Source: Bacteroidaceae bacterium
Lineage (GTDB): Bacteria > Bacteroidota > Bacteroidia > Bacteroidales > Bacteroidaceae
DNA: 64,000 nucleotides
Assembly (NCBI GenBank): GCA_017472635.1
Contig: JAFUPU010000002.1
Coordinates: forward strand, 18,773-82,772
Direction: 5' to 3'
The notes under the pieces are model-generated. The model was not told the origin of the DNA, searched no databases, and worked only from the letters and a program-made list of their open reading frames with translations. A program made the translations under genes and the position numbers. This document shows positions 1 through 8,610 of the stretch, one piece after another (the stretch's first letter is position 1; every line of letters begins with the position of its first letter).

Positions 1-2
1 TA

Positions 3-551
3 GACTTTGGTGAGGCTGAAGGTTCAGCAGAAAGTGATCCGGCATTCCCTACGTCTGATGCAACGGGTTCAGGGCTTGATATTGGAGTCGGAATACATTA
101 TGTACACCGCTATTTTTCGGTTGGTATTTCAGTTTCACATCTCAATTCTCCCGAGATATTGTTGAATGAAACGAATGAATTTCAGATAAATCCCACCTAT
201 TATTTCATGGGTGAAGGCAATATTCGGTTGCGAAATCCGTTACTTTCCATACAGCCCTCTTTGATGCTACAGAGTGATGGGGTAGGGTGGCGTGCCGACA
301 TTACGGGGCGTTTGACTTATACCAACGATGGAAAACAGTATTATGGAGGGCTTGGGTATAGTCCGGGTATCTCGTGCAGTGTCTTGTTGGGATGTCTGTT
401 TCAAGGAGTCAATTTCGGATATGCCTATGAGTTGTTTACCAGCGAGATAGGGATTGCTAATGGAAACCATAATCTCTTCATTGGCTATCAGATGGACTTG
501 GACTTCTTTAAAAAAGGAAAAAACAAACACAAGAGTGTAAGAATCTTGTAG
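3..551 (+). CDS. PorP/SprF family outer-membrane protein, 5' truncated
   Basis: The reading frame is open from the left window edge to the stop at 551, so only the C-terminal 182 residues or so are seen. PorP/SprF proteins are outer-membrane beta-barrels tied to type IX secretion; some anchor cargo adhesins, and porP commonly lies just upstream of porK. The visible part alternates aromatic and glycine-rich strands typical of a barrel. It contains the segment FSVGISVSHLNSPE, which resembles the conserved SprF/PorP stretch near the last strands. The next gene, gldK, begins 21 bp downstream on the same strand, fitting one operon. The family call rests on strand pattern plus context; the start and signal peptide lie outside the window. 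Confidence 0.75.
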   Translation, partial: DFGEAEGSAESDPAFPTSDATGSGLDIGVGIHYVHRYFSVGISVSHLNSPEILLNETNEFQINPTYYFMGEGNIRLRNPLLSIQPSLMLQSDGVGWRADITGRLTYTNDGKQYYGGLGYSPGISCSVLLGCLFQGVNFGYAYELFTSEIGIANGNHNLFIGYQMDLDFFKKGKNKHKSVRIL

Positions 552-572
552 AAAAGAGAAAATAACCAAAAT

Positions 573-2009
573 ATGAAAAAGGGAATTATCATTTTAAGTA
601 TGCTTGCAGTAGTGCTGCTCTCATCGTGTATGGGGTCAGGACGTAACGCCATGGCATCTGGAGGCGAACTGACCGGAGTAAGTGGTACAAGCATGAGTGA
701 ACCCACACCATATGGCATGACCTTGATAGAACGCGGCTCGCTGAAAGTGGGTGTTGAGGAAAACGACAGTCTTTGGGGAACCATTATCCCAACGAAAGAG
801 ATTTCTGTAGATGCTTTCTGGATGGATGAAACGGAAGTGACGAATGCTGAGTACAGGCAGTTTGTATATTGGGTGCGCGATTCTATTATCCGTGAGCGTC
901 TGGCTGACCCCGCCTATGGTGGTGATGAAACTTATAAGATTGAAGAAGACAAGTATGGAGAGCCTATTACTCCGCATCTTAACTGGAAAAAGGCAATTCC
1001 TTGGAAGAAACCTACTGAGGATGAATTGCGTGCCATAGAGAGTGTATATAAGATACACCCTATTGATGGTACCCGCATGTTGGATGCCAGTCAGATGAAC
1101 TATCGTTATGAAGTGTTTGATTATGTGCAGGCCGCATTGCGCAAAAATCGGATTAATCCCAGCGAACGGAATAGAAATACCGATGTGCAAGTCGACCCTG
1201 AAGAAGTGGTGATGATATCAAAAGATACTGCCTACATTGATGAAGACGGACGTATTGTACGTGAAACCATTACGCGTCCACTTAGTGGTTTGCATGATTT
1301 CTTGCATACCTATATTGTAAATATCTATCCCGACACTACTTGTTGGGTAAATGATTTCAATAATGCCAACAACGAGGCTTATATGCGCCTCTATTTCAAT
1401 CATCCGAACTATAGTGATTATCCTGTGGTGGGTGTTAGTTGGGAGCAGGCGAATGCATTTTGTGCATGGCGTACTGATTTCTTGTTGCGCGGTTTGGGAA
1501 GAAATGCCCGTTATATCCAACGTTACCGTTTGCCGACGGAGGTTGAATGGGAATATGCAGCCCGTGGAAGAGAGGGCAATCCTTTCCCTTGGAAAAGTCA
1601 GAATTCGAAGAATGAAGATGGCTGTTTCTTTGCAAACTTCAAGCCCGATCGTGGAAACTATACTAAAGATGGTAATCTGATAACATCGCGTGTAAAGACC
1701 TATGATGCCAATTCCAATGGTCTGTATGACATGGCAGGAAATGTGGCAGAGTGGACATCGACGGTCTACACCGAAGCAGGTGTTTTGTCGATGAGTGACG
1801 TGAACCCGAGCCTTGAATATAATGCGGCTAAAGAAGACCCCTACAACATGAAGAAAAAGAGTGTGCGTGGTGGTTCGTGGAAAGATCCTGAAACTTTTAT
1901 CCGTTCAGCATGGCGTACCTATGAGTATCAGAATGAAACCCGTTCATACATCGGATTCCGTTGTGTACGCACACAAGTGGGAAACAGTAATAAAAAACAA
2001 AAAAGATAA
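573..2009 (+). CDS. gldK: GldK/PorK, T9SS ring lipoprotein with formylglycine-generating-enzyme fold
   Basis: This 478-residue protein starts with a lipoprotein signal ending LLSSC, so it should be anchored to the outer membrane from the periplasmic side. The rest has the FGE-sulfatase fold: an early FWMDETEVTNAEYRQF segment, YRLPTEVEWEYAARG near residue 315, NVAEWT, VRGGSW and a final GFRCVR. In T9SS organisms PorK pairs with PorN to form the large periplasmic ring. The family is not thought to be enzymatic despite the fold. It lies between a porP-like gene and gldL, the canonical porPKLMN order, so the call is secure. A gap of 87 bp separates it from gldL. Confidence 0.95.
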   Translation: MKKGIIILSMLAVVLLSSCMGSGRNAMASGGELTGVSGTSMSEPTPYGMTLIERGSLKVGVEENDSLWGTIIPTKEISVDAFWMDETEVTNAEYRQFVYWVRDSIIRERLADPAYGGDETYKIEEDKYGEPITPHLNWKKAIPWKKPTEDELRAIESVYKIHPIDGTRMLDASQMNYRYEVFDYVQAALRKNRINPSERNRNTDVQVDPEEVVMISKDTAYIDEDGRIVRETITRPLSGLHDFLHTYIVNIYPDTTCWVNDFNNANNEAYMRLYFNHPNYSDYPVVGVSWEQANAFCAWRTDFLLRGLGRNARYIQRYRLPTEVEWEYAARGREGNPFPWKSQNSKNEDGCFFANFKPDRGNYTKDGNLITSRVKTYDANSNGLYDMAGNVAEWTSTVYTEAGVLSMSDVNPSLEYNAAKEDPYNMKKKSVRGGSWKDPETFIRSAWRTYEYQNETRSYIGFRCVRTQVGNSNKKQKR

Positions 2010-2096
2010 TAAACTATAGTCTTGTGTGTTATTGGATTCCTCAAAACAGTAAATAGTGAAGAGGGTAAAACGCAAGAATTTTAAAACTCAAATAAT

Positions 2097-2933
2097 ATGG
2101 CAGGTATTAAGCAGCTCAATTTTTTGGCTAAGATACAACGTTGGTTAAATAGCGTTTCTGGTAAGACATTCATGAACTACGCCTACAGCTGGGGAGCAGC
2201 TGTGGTTGTGTTGGGTGCCTTGTTTAAGATTACCCACTTGCCGGGAGGTGATATCATGTTGTTTATCGGTATGGGTACCGAGGTGTTTGTCTTCTTTATC
2301 TCAGGTTTCGACCGTCCGTTTGATGCCGAATTGCAACGTGAGATTGCTGAAGTTGATGCAGCAGAGAGGGAACTCTCAGGTGACAATGTATCCGGTGGAA
2401 GCGGTGTTGTTGGCGGAGGCACCGTCATTATTTCAGGTGGCGGTGGTGCAGTCGTAGGCGGTGGTACTCCTGTAGGAGGCAATGTGTCTGTTGCCGCAGT
2501 TGCTGGAGAGGTTCCGGAAGATATGGCTTCTATGACTGGTGGTGCAAGTGGTCCGGTTGTTTTGGGTGGCAGCGGTGGTAGCTACGTAGGCGGTCCCGTT
2601 GGCGGACAACCTTTCACTACTGAGATGGAAGAGGCTACAGCCAAGTATGTAGAGCAGTTGCAGAAACTTACCGAAACACTTGAAAAGGTATCAAAGCAAG
2701 CTGAACTGATGACTGGTGAGACCGAAGAGATGACCGTGATGAACCGTAATATCACAGGCATCAATGCCATGTACGAGTTGCAGTTCCGTACTGTCAGTGC
2801 ACAGATGGCAACGATTGACCAGATTAACGAAGAAAACCGCAAGATGGTAAAACGTATTGAAGAGCTCAATGCGGTATATACCCGTATGCTGGAGGCAATG
2901 ACTACAAACATGAACATGAATCTGAAGGCATAA
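2097..2933 (+). CDS. gldL: GldL/PorL, T9SS inner-membrane motor subunit
   Basis: This 278-residue protein has two transmembrane helices near the N-terminus (about residues 27-45 and 52-70), joined by a short loop (THLPGGD). With GldM it forms the proton-driven motor that powers type IX secretion and, in gliding species, motility. A glutamate in the second helix (E62, in GMGTEVFVFF) sits where a buried acidic residue is expected in the proton path. After the helices comes a glycine/valine-rich linker (about residues 99-175) of low complexity, then a helical C-terminal region rich in E, Q and K. The linker is longer than I would expect for the core family. Order gldK-L-M is canonical. Confidence 0.94.
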   Translation: MAGIKQLNFLAKIQRWLNSVSGKTFMNYAYSWGAAVVVLGALFKITHLPGGDIMLFIGMGTEVFVFFISGFDRPFDAELQREIAEVDAAERELSGDNVSGGSGVVGGGTVIISGGGGAVVGGGTPVGGNVSVAAVAGEVPEDMASMTGGASGPVVLGGSGGSYVGGPVGGQPFTTEMEEATAKYVEQLQKLTETLEKVSKQAELMTGETEEMTVMNRNITGINAMYELQFRTVSAQMATIDQINEENRKMVKRIEELNAVYTRMLEAMTTNMNMNLKA

Positions 2934-2975
2934 AGCAGGGCTTTAGGCTTTAATTCTTAACTTTTAGATTTACCT

Positions 2976-4544
2976 ATGGCAGGAAATAATCATAGAGAAA
3001 GCCCACGTCAGAAGATGATCAATCTGATGTATCTGGTGTTGCTGGCTATGTTGGCATTGAATGTCTCTTCAGATGTGCTCAACGGATTTTCGTTGGTCGA
3101 TGAGAGTCTGAATCGTTCGACCAACAATGCATCTGTGCAGAATCAGACCATCTATAGCAATTTTGCCGAATATATGGAGAAAAACCCTGAGAAGGTGGGC
3201 GAATGGCATGAGCGGGCTCAATATGTGAAAAGCATTTCAGACTCTTTATATAATTTGGCTGAAGAGTTGAAAGAACGCATCGTGCATAGATCAGATGGCG
3301 ATGATGGAGATGTGAGAAATATAGAAAACAAAGAGGACTTGGATGCTGCAACTACAGTCATGTTGTCACCTGTAAGTGGAAGAGGAGGAGAAGTGTATGA
3401 TGACATCAACCATTATCGTGAAGAGATTTTGAAGATGGTAACCGACACTATCAAGCGTAGGATTATCAACGACAATCTCAGCACTGAGGTGCCCAAGCGT
3501 GGATTGTTGCAAGGCAAGAATTGGCAGGAATATATGTTTGAAAATACACCGGTTGTGGCAGCTGTAACCTTGCTTACCAAGTTGCAGAACGATGTACGCT
3601 ATGCCGAAGGCGAAGTGTTACATACCTTGGAAAACAATATTGATGTGGGCGACCTGCGTGTAAACGAAATCAATGCTTATGTTATTCCCAATTCGCAAAG
3701 CGTGGTGCGTGGGGGCAAATTTGCAGCTCAAATTATTTTGGCAGCTGTAGACTCTACACAACGACCGAAAATATTCATAGACGGAAAACCATTTGACTCA
3801 GAGACCGGATATTATGAGGCTATCTGTAATGCTACCGGAGACTATACGTTAGACGGATATCTTGAACTTGACCATGGCAATGGAGAAGTGCTTCGTCGAG
3901 ACTTTTCCCAAAAATATACAGTAGTAGAGCCTTCAGCAACCGTTTCGGCAACCTTGATGAATGTGCTTTATGCCGGATATGACAACCCTATCAGCATTTC
4001 AGTACCGGGAGTTCCTAACAACCGCATTCATGCAACGATGTCTAATGGTACCTTAAAACCTGTTGCCGGTGGATATATAGCTCGTCCGGCTACTATCGGG
4101 CAGGATGCCGAAATCACCGTTTCTGCAGAAATGGAGGGACGCACACAGGTTATGGCAAAACATGCATTCCGTGTACGTTCATTACCCGACCCGATGCCTT
4201 TCATCGAGTATACCGACCAGGATGGCAATGTGAAACGTTACCGCGGTGGTGGGGCTGCTATTCTGAAAGGACAATTGTTGGCTTCTGAAGGTATAGTGGC
4301 TGCAATCGATGACGGATTGCTCAACATCGGTTTCCGGGTAATCAGTTTTGAAACCCTTTTCTTTGACAACATGGGTAATGCCGTACCCGAAGTGTCGGCA
4401 GGAGCCAGCTTCTCAGCTCGTCAGAAAGACCTTTTCCGTAAGTTGTCACGCGGAAAGAGATTTTTTATCCGTGGTGTCAAAGCCGTAGGACCTGATGGAG
4501 TAGAACGTGAACTGACTTCGGTGCTTGAGGTGAAAGTACAATGA
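2976..4544 (+). CDS. gldM: GldM/PorM, T9SS motor stalk protein
   Basis: This 522-residue protein begins with a conserved cytoplasmic stub (GNNHRESPRQKMINLMYLVL) leading into one transmembrane helix (about residues 14-34), followed by a large periplasmic region. PorM dimers span the periplasm through several beta domains and transmit motion from the PorL/PorM motor to the PorK/PorN ring. The start ATGGCAGG is well placed 42 bp after gldL. The 3' end overlaps gldN by 4 bp (ATGA), implying translational coupling. Length agrees with the family (about 510-520 residues). Nothing looks damaged. Confidence 0.95.
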   Translation: MAGNNHRESPRQKMINLMYLVLLAMLALNVSSDVLNGFSLVDESLNRSTNNASVQNQTIYSNFAEYMEKNPEKVGEWHERAQYVKSISDSLYNLAEELKERIVHRSDGDDGDVRNIENKEDLDAATTVMLSPVSGRGGEVYDDINHYREEILKMVTDTIKRRIINDNLSTEVPKRGLLQGKNWQEYMFENTPVVAAVTLLTKLQNDVRYAEGEVLHTLENNIDVGDLRVNEINAYVIPNSQSVVRGGKFAAQIILAAVDSTQRPKIFIDGKPFDSETGYYEAICNATGDYTLDGYLELDHGNGEVLRRDFSQKYTVVEPSATVSATLMNVLYAGYDNPISISVPGVPNNRIHATMSNGTLKPVAGGYIARPATIGQDAEITVSAEMEGRTQVMAKHAFRVRSLPDPMPFIEYTDQDGNVKRYRGGGAAILKGQLLASEGIVAAIDDGLLNIGFRVISFETLFFDNMGNAVPEVSAGASFSARQKDLFRKLSRGKRFFIRGVKAVGPDGVERELTSVLEVKVQ

Positions 4545-5614
4545 TAAAAAAAGAAACAGCATATATGATGACGATGAAACGTATTTTATTCATAGCCATG
4601 GTGGCTTGTGTGTCATTGCAGACGATGGCACAGCCTCCTCGCAGACGTACACAAGAAAAAGAAGAGAAAAAGGAGAACAGCGCAGCAGTGGCGCTCTCCG
4701 AACGTGCCAAGTTGCAGTATAATGTGCGTACGCAGATGCCTGAAAATGTGGTATGGAAACGTGATGTATACCGCACATTGGACCTTGAAAAAGACCAAAA
4801 TGCCGTGCTTTACTATCCGGTTGAGCCTATGAATGGACAGATGAATCTTTTTACCTTGCTTTTCAAATTGTTATTGGATGACCAGATTCCTGCATATGAA
4901 TATCGGCTGGATGGTACTGAAATTCTCACTACCGACCAGCGCATCAAGGTAAAGGATGTACTTGACCGTTTTCATATCCTTTATGAAGAGAAGGACAAGA
5001 AGTTTGTTGTAGAAAACAGTGATATCCCCTCGTCTGAGGTGCTCAGCTATTACATCAAGGAGAGTTCGTTTTACGACCACCGTACAGCTACCTATCAGAC
5101 TCGTGTGACTGCACTCTGCCCGGTGCTCCATCGCGATGACGGATTCTCTGAACAGGCAACACGTTATCCCATGTTTTGGATAAACTATGACGAGGTGTGT
5201 TCATATCTTGAGCAGATGGGGGTTATGACCAGCAGTTACAACAATGCAACCAACATGAGCATCAACGACTTCTTTGTTACCCGTCGTTACAAAGGAGATA
5301 TCTATAAGACTACCAACTTGCGCAATCTTACCATAGCCCAATATTGTCAGGGCGACAGTGCTATTGCCAAGGAGCAGAAAAAGATAGAAAGCCAGTTAGT
5401 GGCTTTCGAGCGCAACTTGTGGGAAAAAGATGAACCCGAAGTCGAAGAAGCTTCCGACTCTACCACTGTGACCAAGAAAGAGAAGAAAACCAGCCGTCGT
5501 GCATCGCGCAACAGAGAAAAAGAAGATGACACAGAAAAGGTAGAGAAAAAGCAGAAGAAAGAGAAAAGCAGCTCTTCAGCGCCTCGTGTTTCAGTCCGTC
5601 GTCAACGTCGATAA
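4541..5614 (+). CDS. gldN: GldN/PorN, T9SS ring component
   Basis: This 357-residue protein forms the periplasmic ring with GldK/PorK. Three start codons are possible: 4541 (overlapping the gldM stop), 4565 and 4574. The last gives the cleanest signal peptide (MKRILFIAMVACVSLQTMAQ), so the mature protein starts around residue 32 of the longest form. The core (about residues 65-290) is the conserved GldN domain. The last 60 residues or so form a strongly charged lysine/glutamate/arginine tail (for example KKEKKTSRRASRNREKE). It could be disordered and bind partners or the peptidoglycan. It is the last gene before a strong terminator, closing the T9SS operon. Confidence 0.93.
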   Translation: MIKKETAYMMTMKRILFIAMVACVSLQTMAQPPRRRTQEKEEKKENSAAVALSERAKLQYNVRTQMPENVVWKRDVYRTLDLEKDQNAVLYYPVEPMNGQMNLFTLLFKLLLDDQIPAYEYRLDGTEILTTDQRIKVKDVLDRFHILYEEKDKKFVVENSDIPSSEVLSYYIKESSFYDHRTATYQTRVTALCPVLHRDDGFSEQATRYPMFWINYDEVCSYLEQMGVMTSSYNNATNMSINDFFVTRRYKGDIYKTTNLRNLTIAQYCQGDSAIAKEQKKIESQLVAFERNLWEKDEPEVEEASDSTTVTKKEKKTSRRASRNREKEDDTEKVEKKQKKEKSSSSAPRVSVRRQRR

Positions 5615-5650
5615 ATATAAATGTCTGATAATTCAGCTGTTATTAAACTT

Positions 5651-5679
5651 AAAGAGGGTGTGATGCACCCTCTTTTTTT
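5651..5679 (+). terminator. Rho-independent terminator of the gldKLMN operon
   Basis: A perfect 10-bp stem (AAAGAGGGTG / CACCCTCTTT) with a 5-nt loop (TGATG) is followed directly by a run of seven T. It lies 36 bp after the gldN stop and marks the end of the T9SS operon. Confidence 0.93.
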
Positions 5680-5848
5680 GTGTGAATATTGCTGTTTCAA
5701 GATGCTTCCATTTACTTTGTATTTGCTGGTGGAAAGCCTATTCCAGATACTCCTTCCTTGAATTATGCTCTTGTTGGTTGATTTATAGATTTGTATATGT
5801 ATAGAGCATATATTAAATATACTTGAAGAGTAATCTTCTTATGCCGTC

Positions 5849-5928
5849 TCACCCGAGTGATAGACCCTTATCACCCGGGTGATATATTCGCATCACCCAA
5901 GTGATAAACTCGTCTTACACGTGTGATA
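5849..5928. repeat. Four palindromic 14-mers at an exact 22-bp period
   Basis: The units TCACCCGAGTGATA (5849), TCACCCGGGTGATA (5871), TCACCCAAGTGATA (5893) and TTACACGTGTGATA (5915) start exactly 22 bp apart. Each centres on a palindrome; unit 2 is a perfect 12-bp palindrome (TCACCCGGGTGA). The 8-bp spacers are unrelated to each other. Two helical turns of spacing would put all four sites on one face of the DNA, which suggests a multi-site operator or a DNA-bending array. The spacers are far too short for CRISPR. It lies between the gldN terminator and the promoter at 6164. Confidence 0.85.
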
Positions 5929-6144
5929 CGATATTATAGAAGGGGATTTTTGCTGCCTTAAACCTGCCTGTCAGGCTATGCAAGCCTTATCTATAGTAGC
6001 AGCAGATGTCTTTTGCTGCGGATGTAACGATATCCGGTCATCTTTTTGAATATTAATTCGATGAATGATATGCAAAATGAATAATCAGCCCAAAAAGGAT
6101 ACAAAGATTCAGGAGGGAAACGATTTTTAACACTCATTTTTCTC

Positions 6145-6171
6145 TTTATTCATATATTAAGACTACTTTTG
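6145..6171 (+). promoter_or_regulatory. Promoter of the structured RNA
   Basis: TACTTTTG at 6164-6171 matches the Bacteroidetes -7 consensus TAnnTTTG exactly. TTTA at 6145-6148 is a plausible -33 box. The predicted start of transcription is near 6178, immediately before the first hairpin of the structured RNA. This is consensus matching only. Confidence 0.6.
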
Positions 6172-6178
6172 CGAATAA

Positions 6179-6421
6179 TTAGCCTATAGTGGTGGGCTAA
6201 AACTGACATTGCGGAAAAGATATAGCGTTTGCTATTATTCTATATCGTCGTTGAAACTTAGGAACTTTCAAAGATTATACGGTAAGAATAAGATGGCAGA
6301 TGCCTGCGCATAGCGCAGGTGCATCTTGTTACTTTGTATAATCGGGTATCCTAAGACCTCAACGACGAAGGGCATAAAAGGTGTGCTTGCGCTTCTTTTA
6401 TATGTCTGAGGCTTAGGATAC
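6179..6421 (+). ncRNA. Structured RNA with mutually exclusive helices (orphan ncRNA or leader)
   Basis: No ORF covers this stretch. Visible helices are TTAGCC/GGCTAA (6179-6184 with 6195-6200), GATATAG/CTATATC (6219-6225 with 6240-6246), and a rod from 6246 to 6367. The rod is made of CGTCGTTGA/TCAACGACG (9 bp), CTTAGGA/TCCTAAG, GATTATAC/GTATAATC, AAGATG/CATCTT and CCTGCGC/GCGCAGG with an ATA loop. Segment 6346-6361 can instead pair with 6407-6421 (GTATCCTAAG with CTTAGGATAC, then CCTCA with TGAGG), which would break the base of the rod. This is either a 6S-like or other free RNA, or a switching leader for the gene at 6494. I cannot match it to a named family. Confidence 0.6.
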
Positions 6422-6493
6422 TACTTTCACTATTTTCCCCTTTCTGCTATCAGGTGGTGAAACTGATTAGTTAATCGTTAAAACAATAGAGAC

Positions 6494-7180
6494 ATGAAAA
6501 AGTTTATGATTGCCGCCATGGCATTGATGTTGTGCGGAACTGCTGCTACTTATGCACAGACTGCCGAAGAAAAGAGAGAACAACGTAAGGAAATCGCAAA
6601 AATGACTCGCGATGAAGTGACCAAGAAAGTGACCAAAGAGGCACGCAAAGAGGCAAAGCGCCTGAAGCGTGAAGATTGGGAAGTGGCTCCTGGTGCACTG
6701 CCTATGGAGAAGCAGCTTGACCGTTCGTTTGCTATGCAGTATGAGGTAGACGATGACGGATATCCAAAGTACCTGATGAGTGAGGCTATGAGCATTGGGG
6801 AAAACTATGATGCCGCCAAGGTACAGGCGATAGCGCTGGCAAAACAGAATTTGGCAGGAAACGTGCAGACCGAAGTGAGTGGACTGATTGACAACATGGT
6901 TTCAAACAAGCAACTGACTGCCGGTGAGGCTGCTTCGCTGACCGAGACAACGATGGCAAGCAAAGCACTGATTTCACAAAACATTGGTCGTACGATCACT
7001 GTCACAGAGATGTATCGTGACTTGAGTAACAACAAAAAAGAGGTGTTGGTGCGTATTGCCTATAGCAACGACCTTGCCATCGAGGCAGCTAAGAAAGCAA
7101 TCCGTCAAGGCATGCAGGACAAGGGCGATGCACTGCTTGGAAAGCTGGAAGAATTGTTGAACAAGCTGGGCGAGAAATAA
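6494..7180 (+). CDS. LPP20-like exported protein
   Basis: This 228-residue protein has a cleavable signal peptide (MKKFMIAAMALMLCGTAATYAQ). It continues with a lysine/arginine/glutamate-rich helix (about residues 24-60) and a domain resembling the LPP20 family: repeated AKVQAIALAKQNLAG and alanine-rich helices around a small sheet. It lacks a proper lipobox, so it is probably a soluble periplasmic protein. The next gene starts 3 bp after its stop and has the same kind of N-terminal segment, so the two are likely made together. The biochemical role is unknown. It heads the exported caspase cluster and follows the structured RNA by 72 bp. Confidence 0.65.
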   Translation: MKKFMIAAMALMLCGTAATYAQTAEEKREQRKEIAKMTRDEVTKKVTKEARKEAKRLKREDWEVAPGALPMEKQLDRSFAMQYEVDDDGYPKYLMSEAMSIGENYDAAKVQAIALAKQNLAGNVQTEVSGLIDNMVSNKQLTAGEAASLTETTMASKALISQNIGRTITVTEMYRDLSNNKKEVLVRIAYSNDLAIEAAKKAIRQGMQDKGDALLGKLEELLNKLGEK

Positions 7181-7183
7181 AGA

Positions 7184-8080
7184 ATGAAGTTACGCTTACT
7201 TGCAATGTGTGTGCTGGCAATGCTCTGTGGAGTGTTGCCGGCACACAACACCAAGACCGTAGAGGCTACCTATATATATATAGCTTCTCGCAACGAGTCT
7301 CTTGAAGCTGCATGTGAGAAAGCACTCGAACGTGCCAAGCTGCAAGCCATAGCCGATGAGTTTGGGACGTTGGTTACTCAAACCGATATCACCCATGTGG
7401 TAAACCGGGACGGTGAATCGTCTATCGATTTTGAAGCGTTGGGTGGCACGGAGGTCAAGGGCGAGTGGTTGGAGACCATTGGCGAACCGGAGTTCAAAGA
7501 AGATTGGGATGCAGAGAAAAAAATGCATGTAGTCACCTGTAAGGTGAAGGGACGCATTCGGGAAATAAAGTCGGCTGCAGTAGATTTCGAGGCAAAACTA
7601 CTCTACAATCATGCCGACCCGCAGTCTGAGAAATACGAGTTTCGGCATGGCGAGAAGTTTTATCTCTCATTCCGTGCACCGGTCAATGGATATGTGGCTG
7701 TATATATGGTAGACAACATTTCGGGAAGAGCCTTTCGTTTGTTGCCCGACCGCTATGACGACGATGGGCAGGTGCAGGTCAAGCGTGAAAAGCAATATTG
7801 TTTCTTCTCAAAAAGGTCAGCTCCACGCGGACAACGGGTTTCTGAATATATGGCAACCTGCCACGACGAGGTTGAGGTAAACTATCTTTATATCCTCTTT
7901 TCGCCTAACCGGTTCTTCAAGGCTTTAGACAATCCGGTCAGTCAAAAAGAGGGAACCGACCTTATGTTGCCTAACTCGTTGACAATAGAGAAATTTCAGA
8001 AATGGCTGACCAAGTGTCGTGTCAAAGACAATGAAATGCGGGTAGAGATTAAAAGTATAACGTGTAGAAAGAAAGAATAG
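7184..8080 (+). CDS. DUF4384 domain exported protein
   Basis: This 298-residue protein has a signal peptide ending near residue 20. An LPP20-like helix-strand segment follows (ESLEAACEKALERAKLQAIA, about residues 38-57). The C-terminal half matches the DUF4384 pattern: FYLSFRAPVNGYVAVYMVD, then FRLLPDRYDDDG, around residues 160-200. DUF4384 is repeatedly found beside or fused to caspase-like proteins, often in secreted or envelope settings. Its function is not known; a binding or chaperone role near the caspases is inference. It is 3 bp from the gene before and 3 bp from the gene after, so it belongs to one transcription unit. Confidence 0.75.
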   Translation: MKLRLLAMCVLAMLCGVLPAHNTKTVEATYIYIASRNESLEAACEKALERAKLQAIADEFGTLVTQTDITHVVNRDGESSIDFEALGGTEVKGEWLETIGEPEFKEDWDAEKKMHVVTCKVKGRIREIKSAAVDFEAKLLYNHADPQSEKYEFRHGEKFYLSFRAPVNGYVAVYMVDNISGRAFRLLPDRYDDDGQVQVKREKQYCFFSKRSAPRGQRVSEYMATCHDEVEVNYLYILFSPNRFFKALDNPVSQKEGTDLMLPNSLTIEKFQKWLTKCRVKDNEMRVEIKSITCRKKE

Positions 8081-8083
8081 ATC

Positions 8084-8587
8084 ATGAAAAAAATAATACT
8101 TGTTTCACTATTACTGATGGTGAGTCTTGTTGGTTTTGCTCAAAAAGGCAGACATGCTGTAGGGGTGGATGTTGCGATGAAAGCATACGATGCAGGACAT
8201 GATGAAATATTTGGAATGTTTGGAGGTCTCTTTTTTGGGGTGAAATACCAATATAATTTTCATGATTATTTTCGGGTTGAGCCTTCTTATCAACGTAAAC
8301 AAGATGATAAAGCAGGTTATACGGATATCTTCGGAGTCAATCTGCATGGATTCTTTATGTCTCCCAGACCCTTCAGACCTTATGCTTTTATAGGAGTTGG
8401 AGGAGGACAGGCTGAATATGATTTACCTGATGCGACCTATAATAAATACGATGAAACCGAATTTTATATGCAGGCAGGAGTGGGAGTTGATTGGCGAATT
8501 GGTTACAGGCTTTCGTGGCAATTGGAAGTCGGTGGGAATATATCAATTGCTCCTATTATTTCTACCGGTTTAACATATGGTTTCTAA
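8084..8587 (+). CDS. Small outer-membrane beta-barrel protein
   Basis: This 167-residue protein has a signal peptide (MKKIILVSLLLMVSLVGFAQ) and alternating beta strands with a final aromatic strand (GLTYGF), the classic C-terminal signature of an outer-membrane barrel. Segments such as FFGVKYQYNFHDYFRVEPSY and FRPYAFIGVGGGQAEY resemble small eight-stranded barrels (OmpW/OmpX-like). It is AT-richer than the DUF4384 gene before it. Its place in a run of exported genes suggests a surface or docking role for the caspases; that part is inference. Confidence 0.7.
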   Translation: MKKIILVSLLLMVSLVGFAQKGRHAVGVDVAMKAYDAGHDEIFGMFGGLFFGVKYQYNFHDYFRVEPSYQRKQDDKAGYTDIFGVNLHGFFMSPRPFRPYAFIGVGGGQAEYDLPDATYNKYDETEFYMQAGVGVDWRIGYRLSWQLEVGGNISIAPIISTGLTYGF

Positions 8588-8610
8588 ATAAGGAAATAAG
8601 TTGGAATAAG

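Noticed and set aside
5849-5928. Possible CRISPR array
   Set aside because: Repeats are 14 bp and spacers 8 bp, far too short; no cas genes are in the window.
8491-8610. Upstream start for the first caspase at 8491
   Set aside because: It overlaps the barrel gene by nearly 100 bp and hides the signal peptide that begins at 8611.
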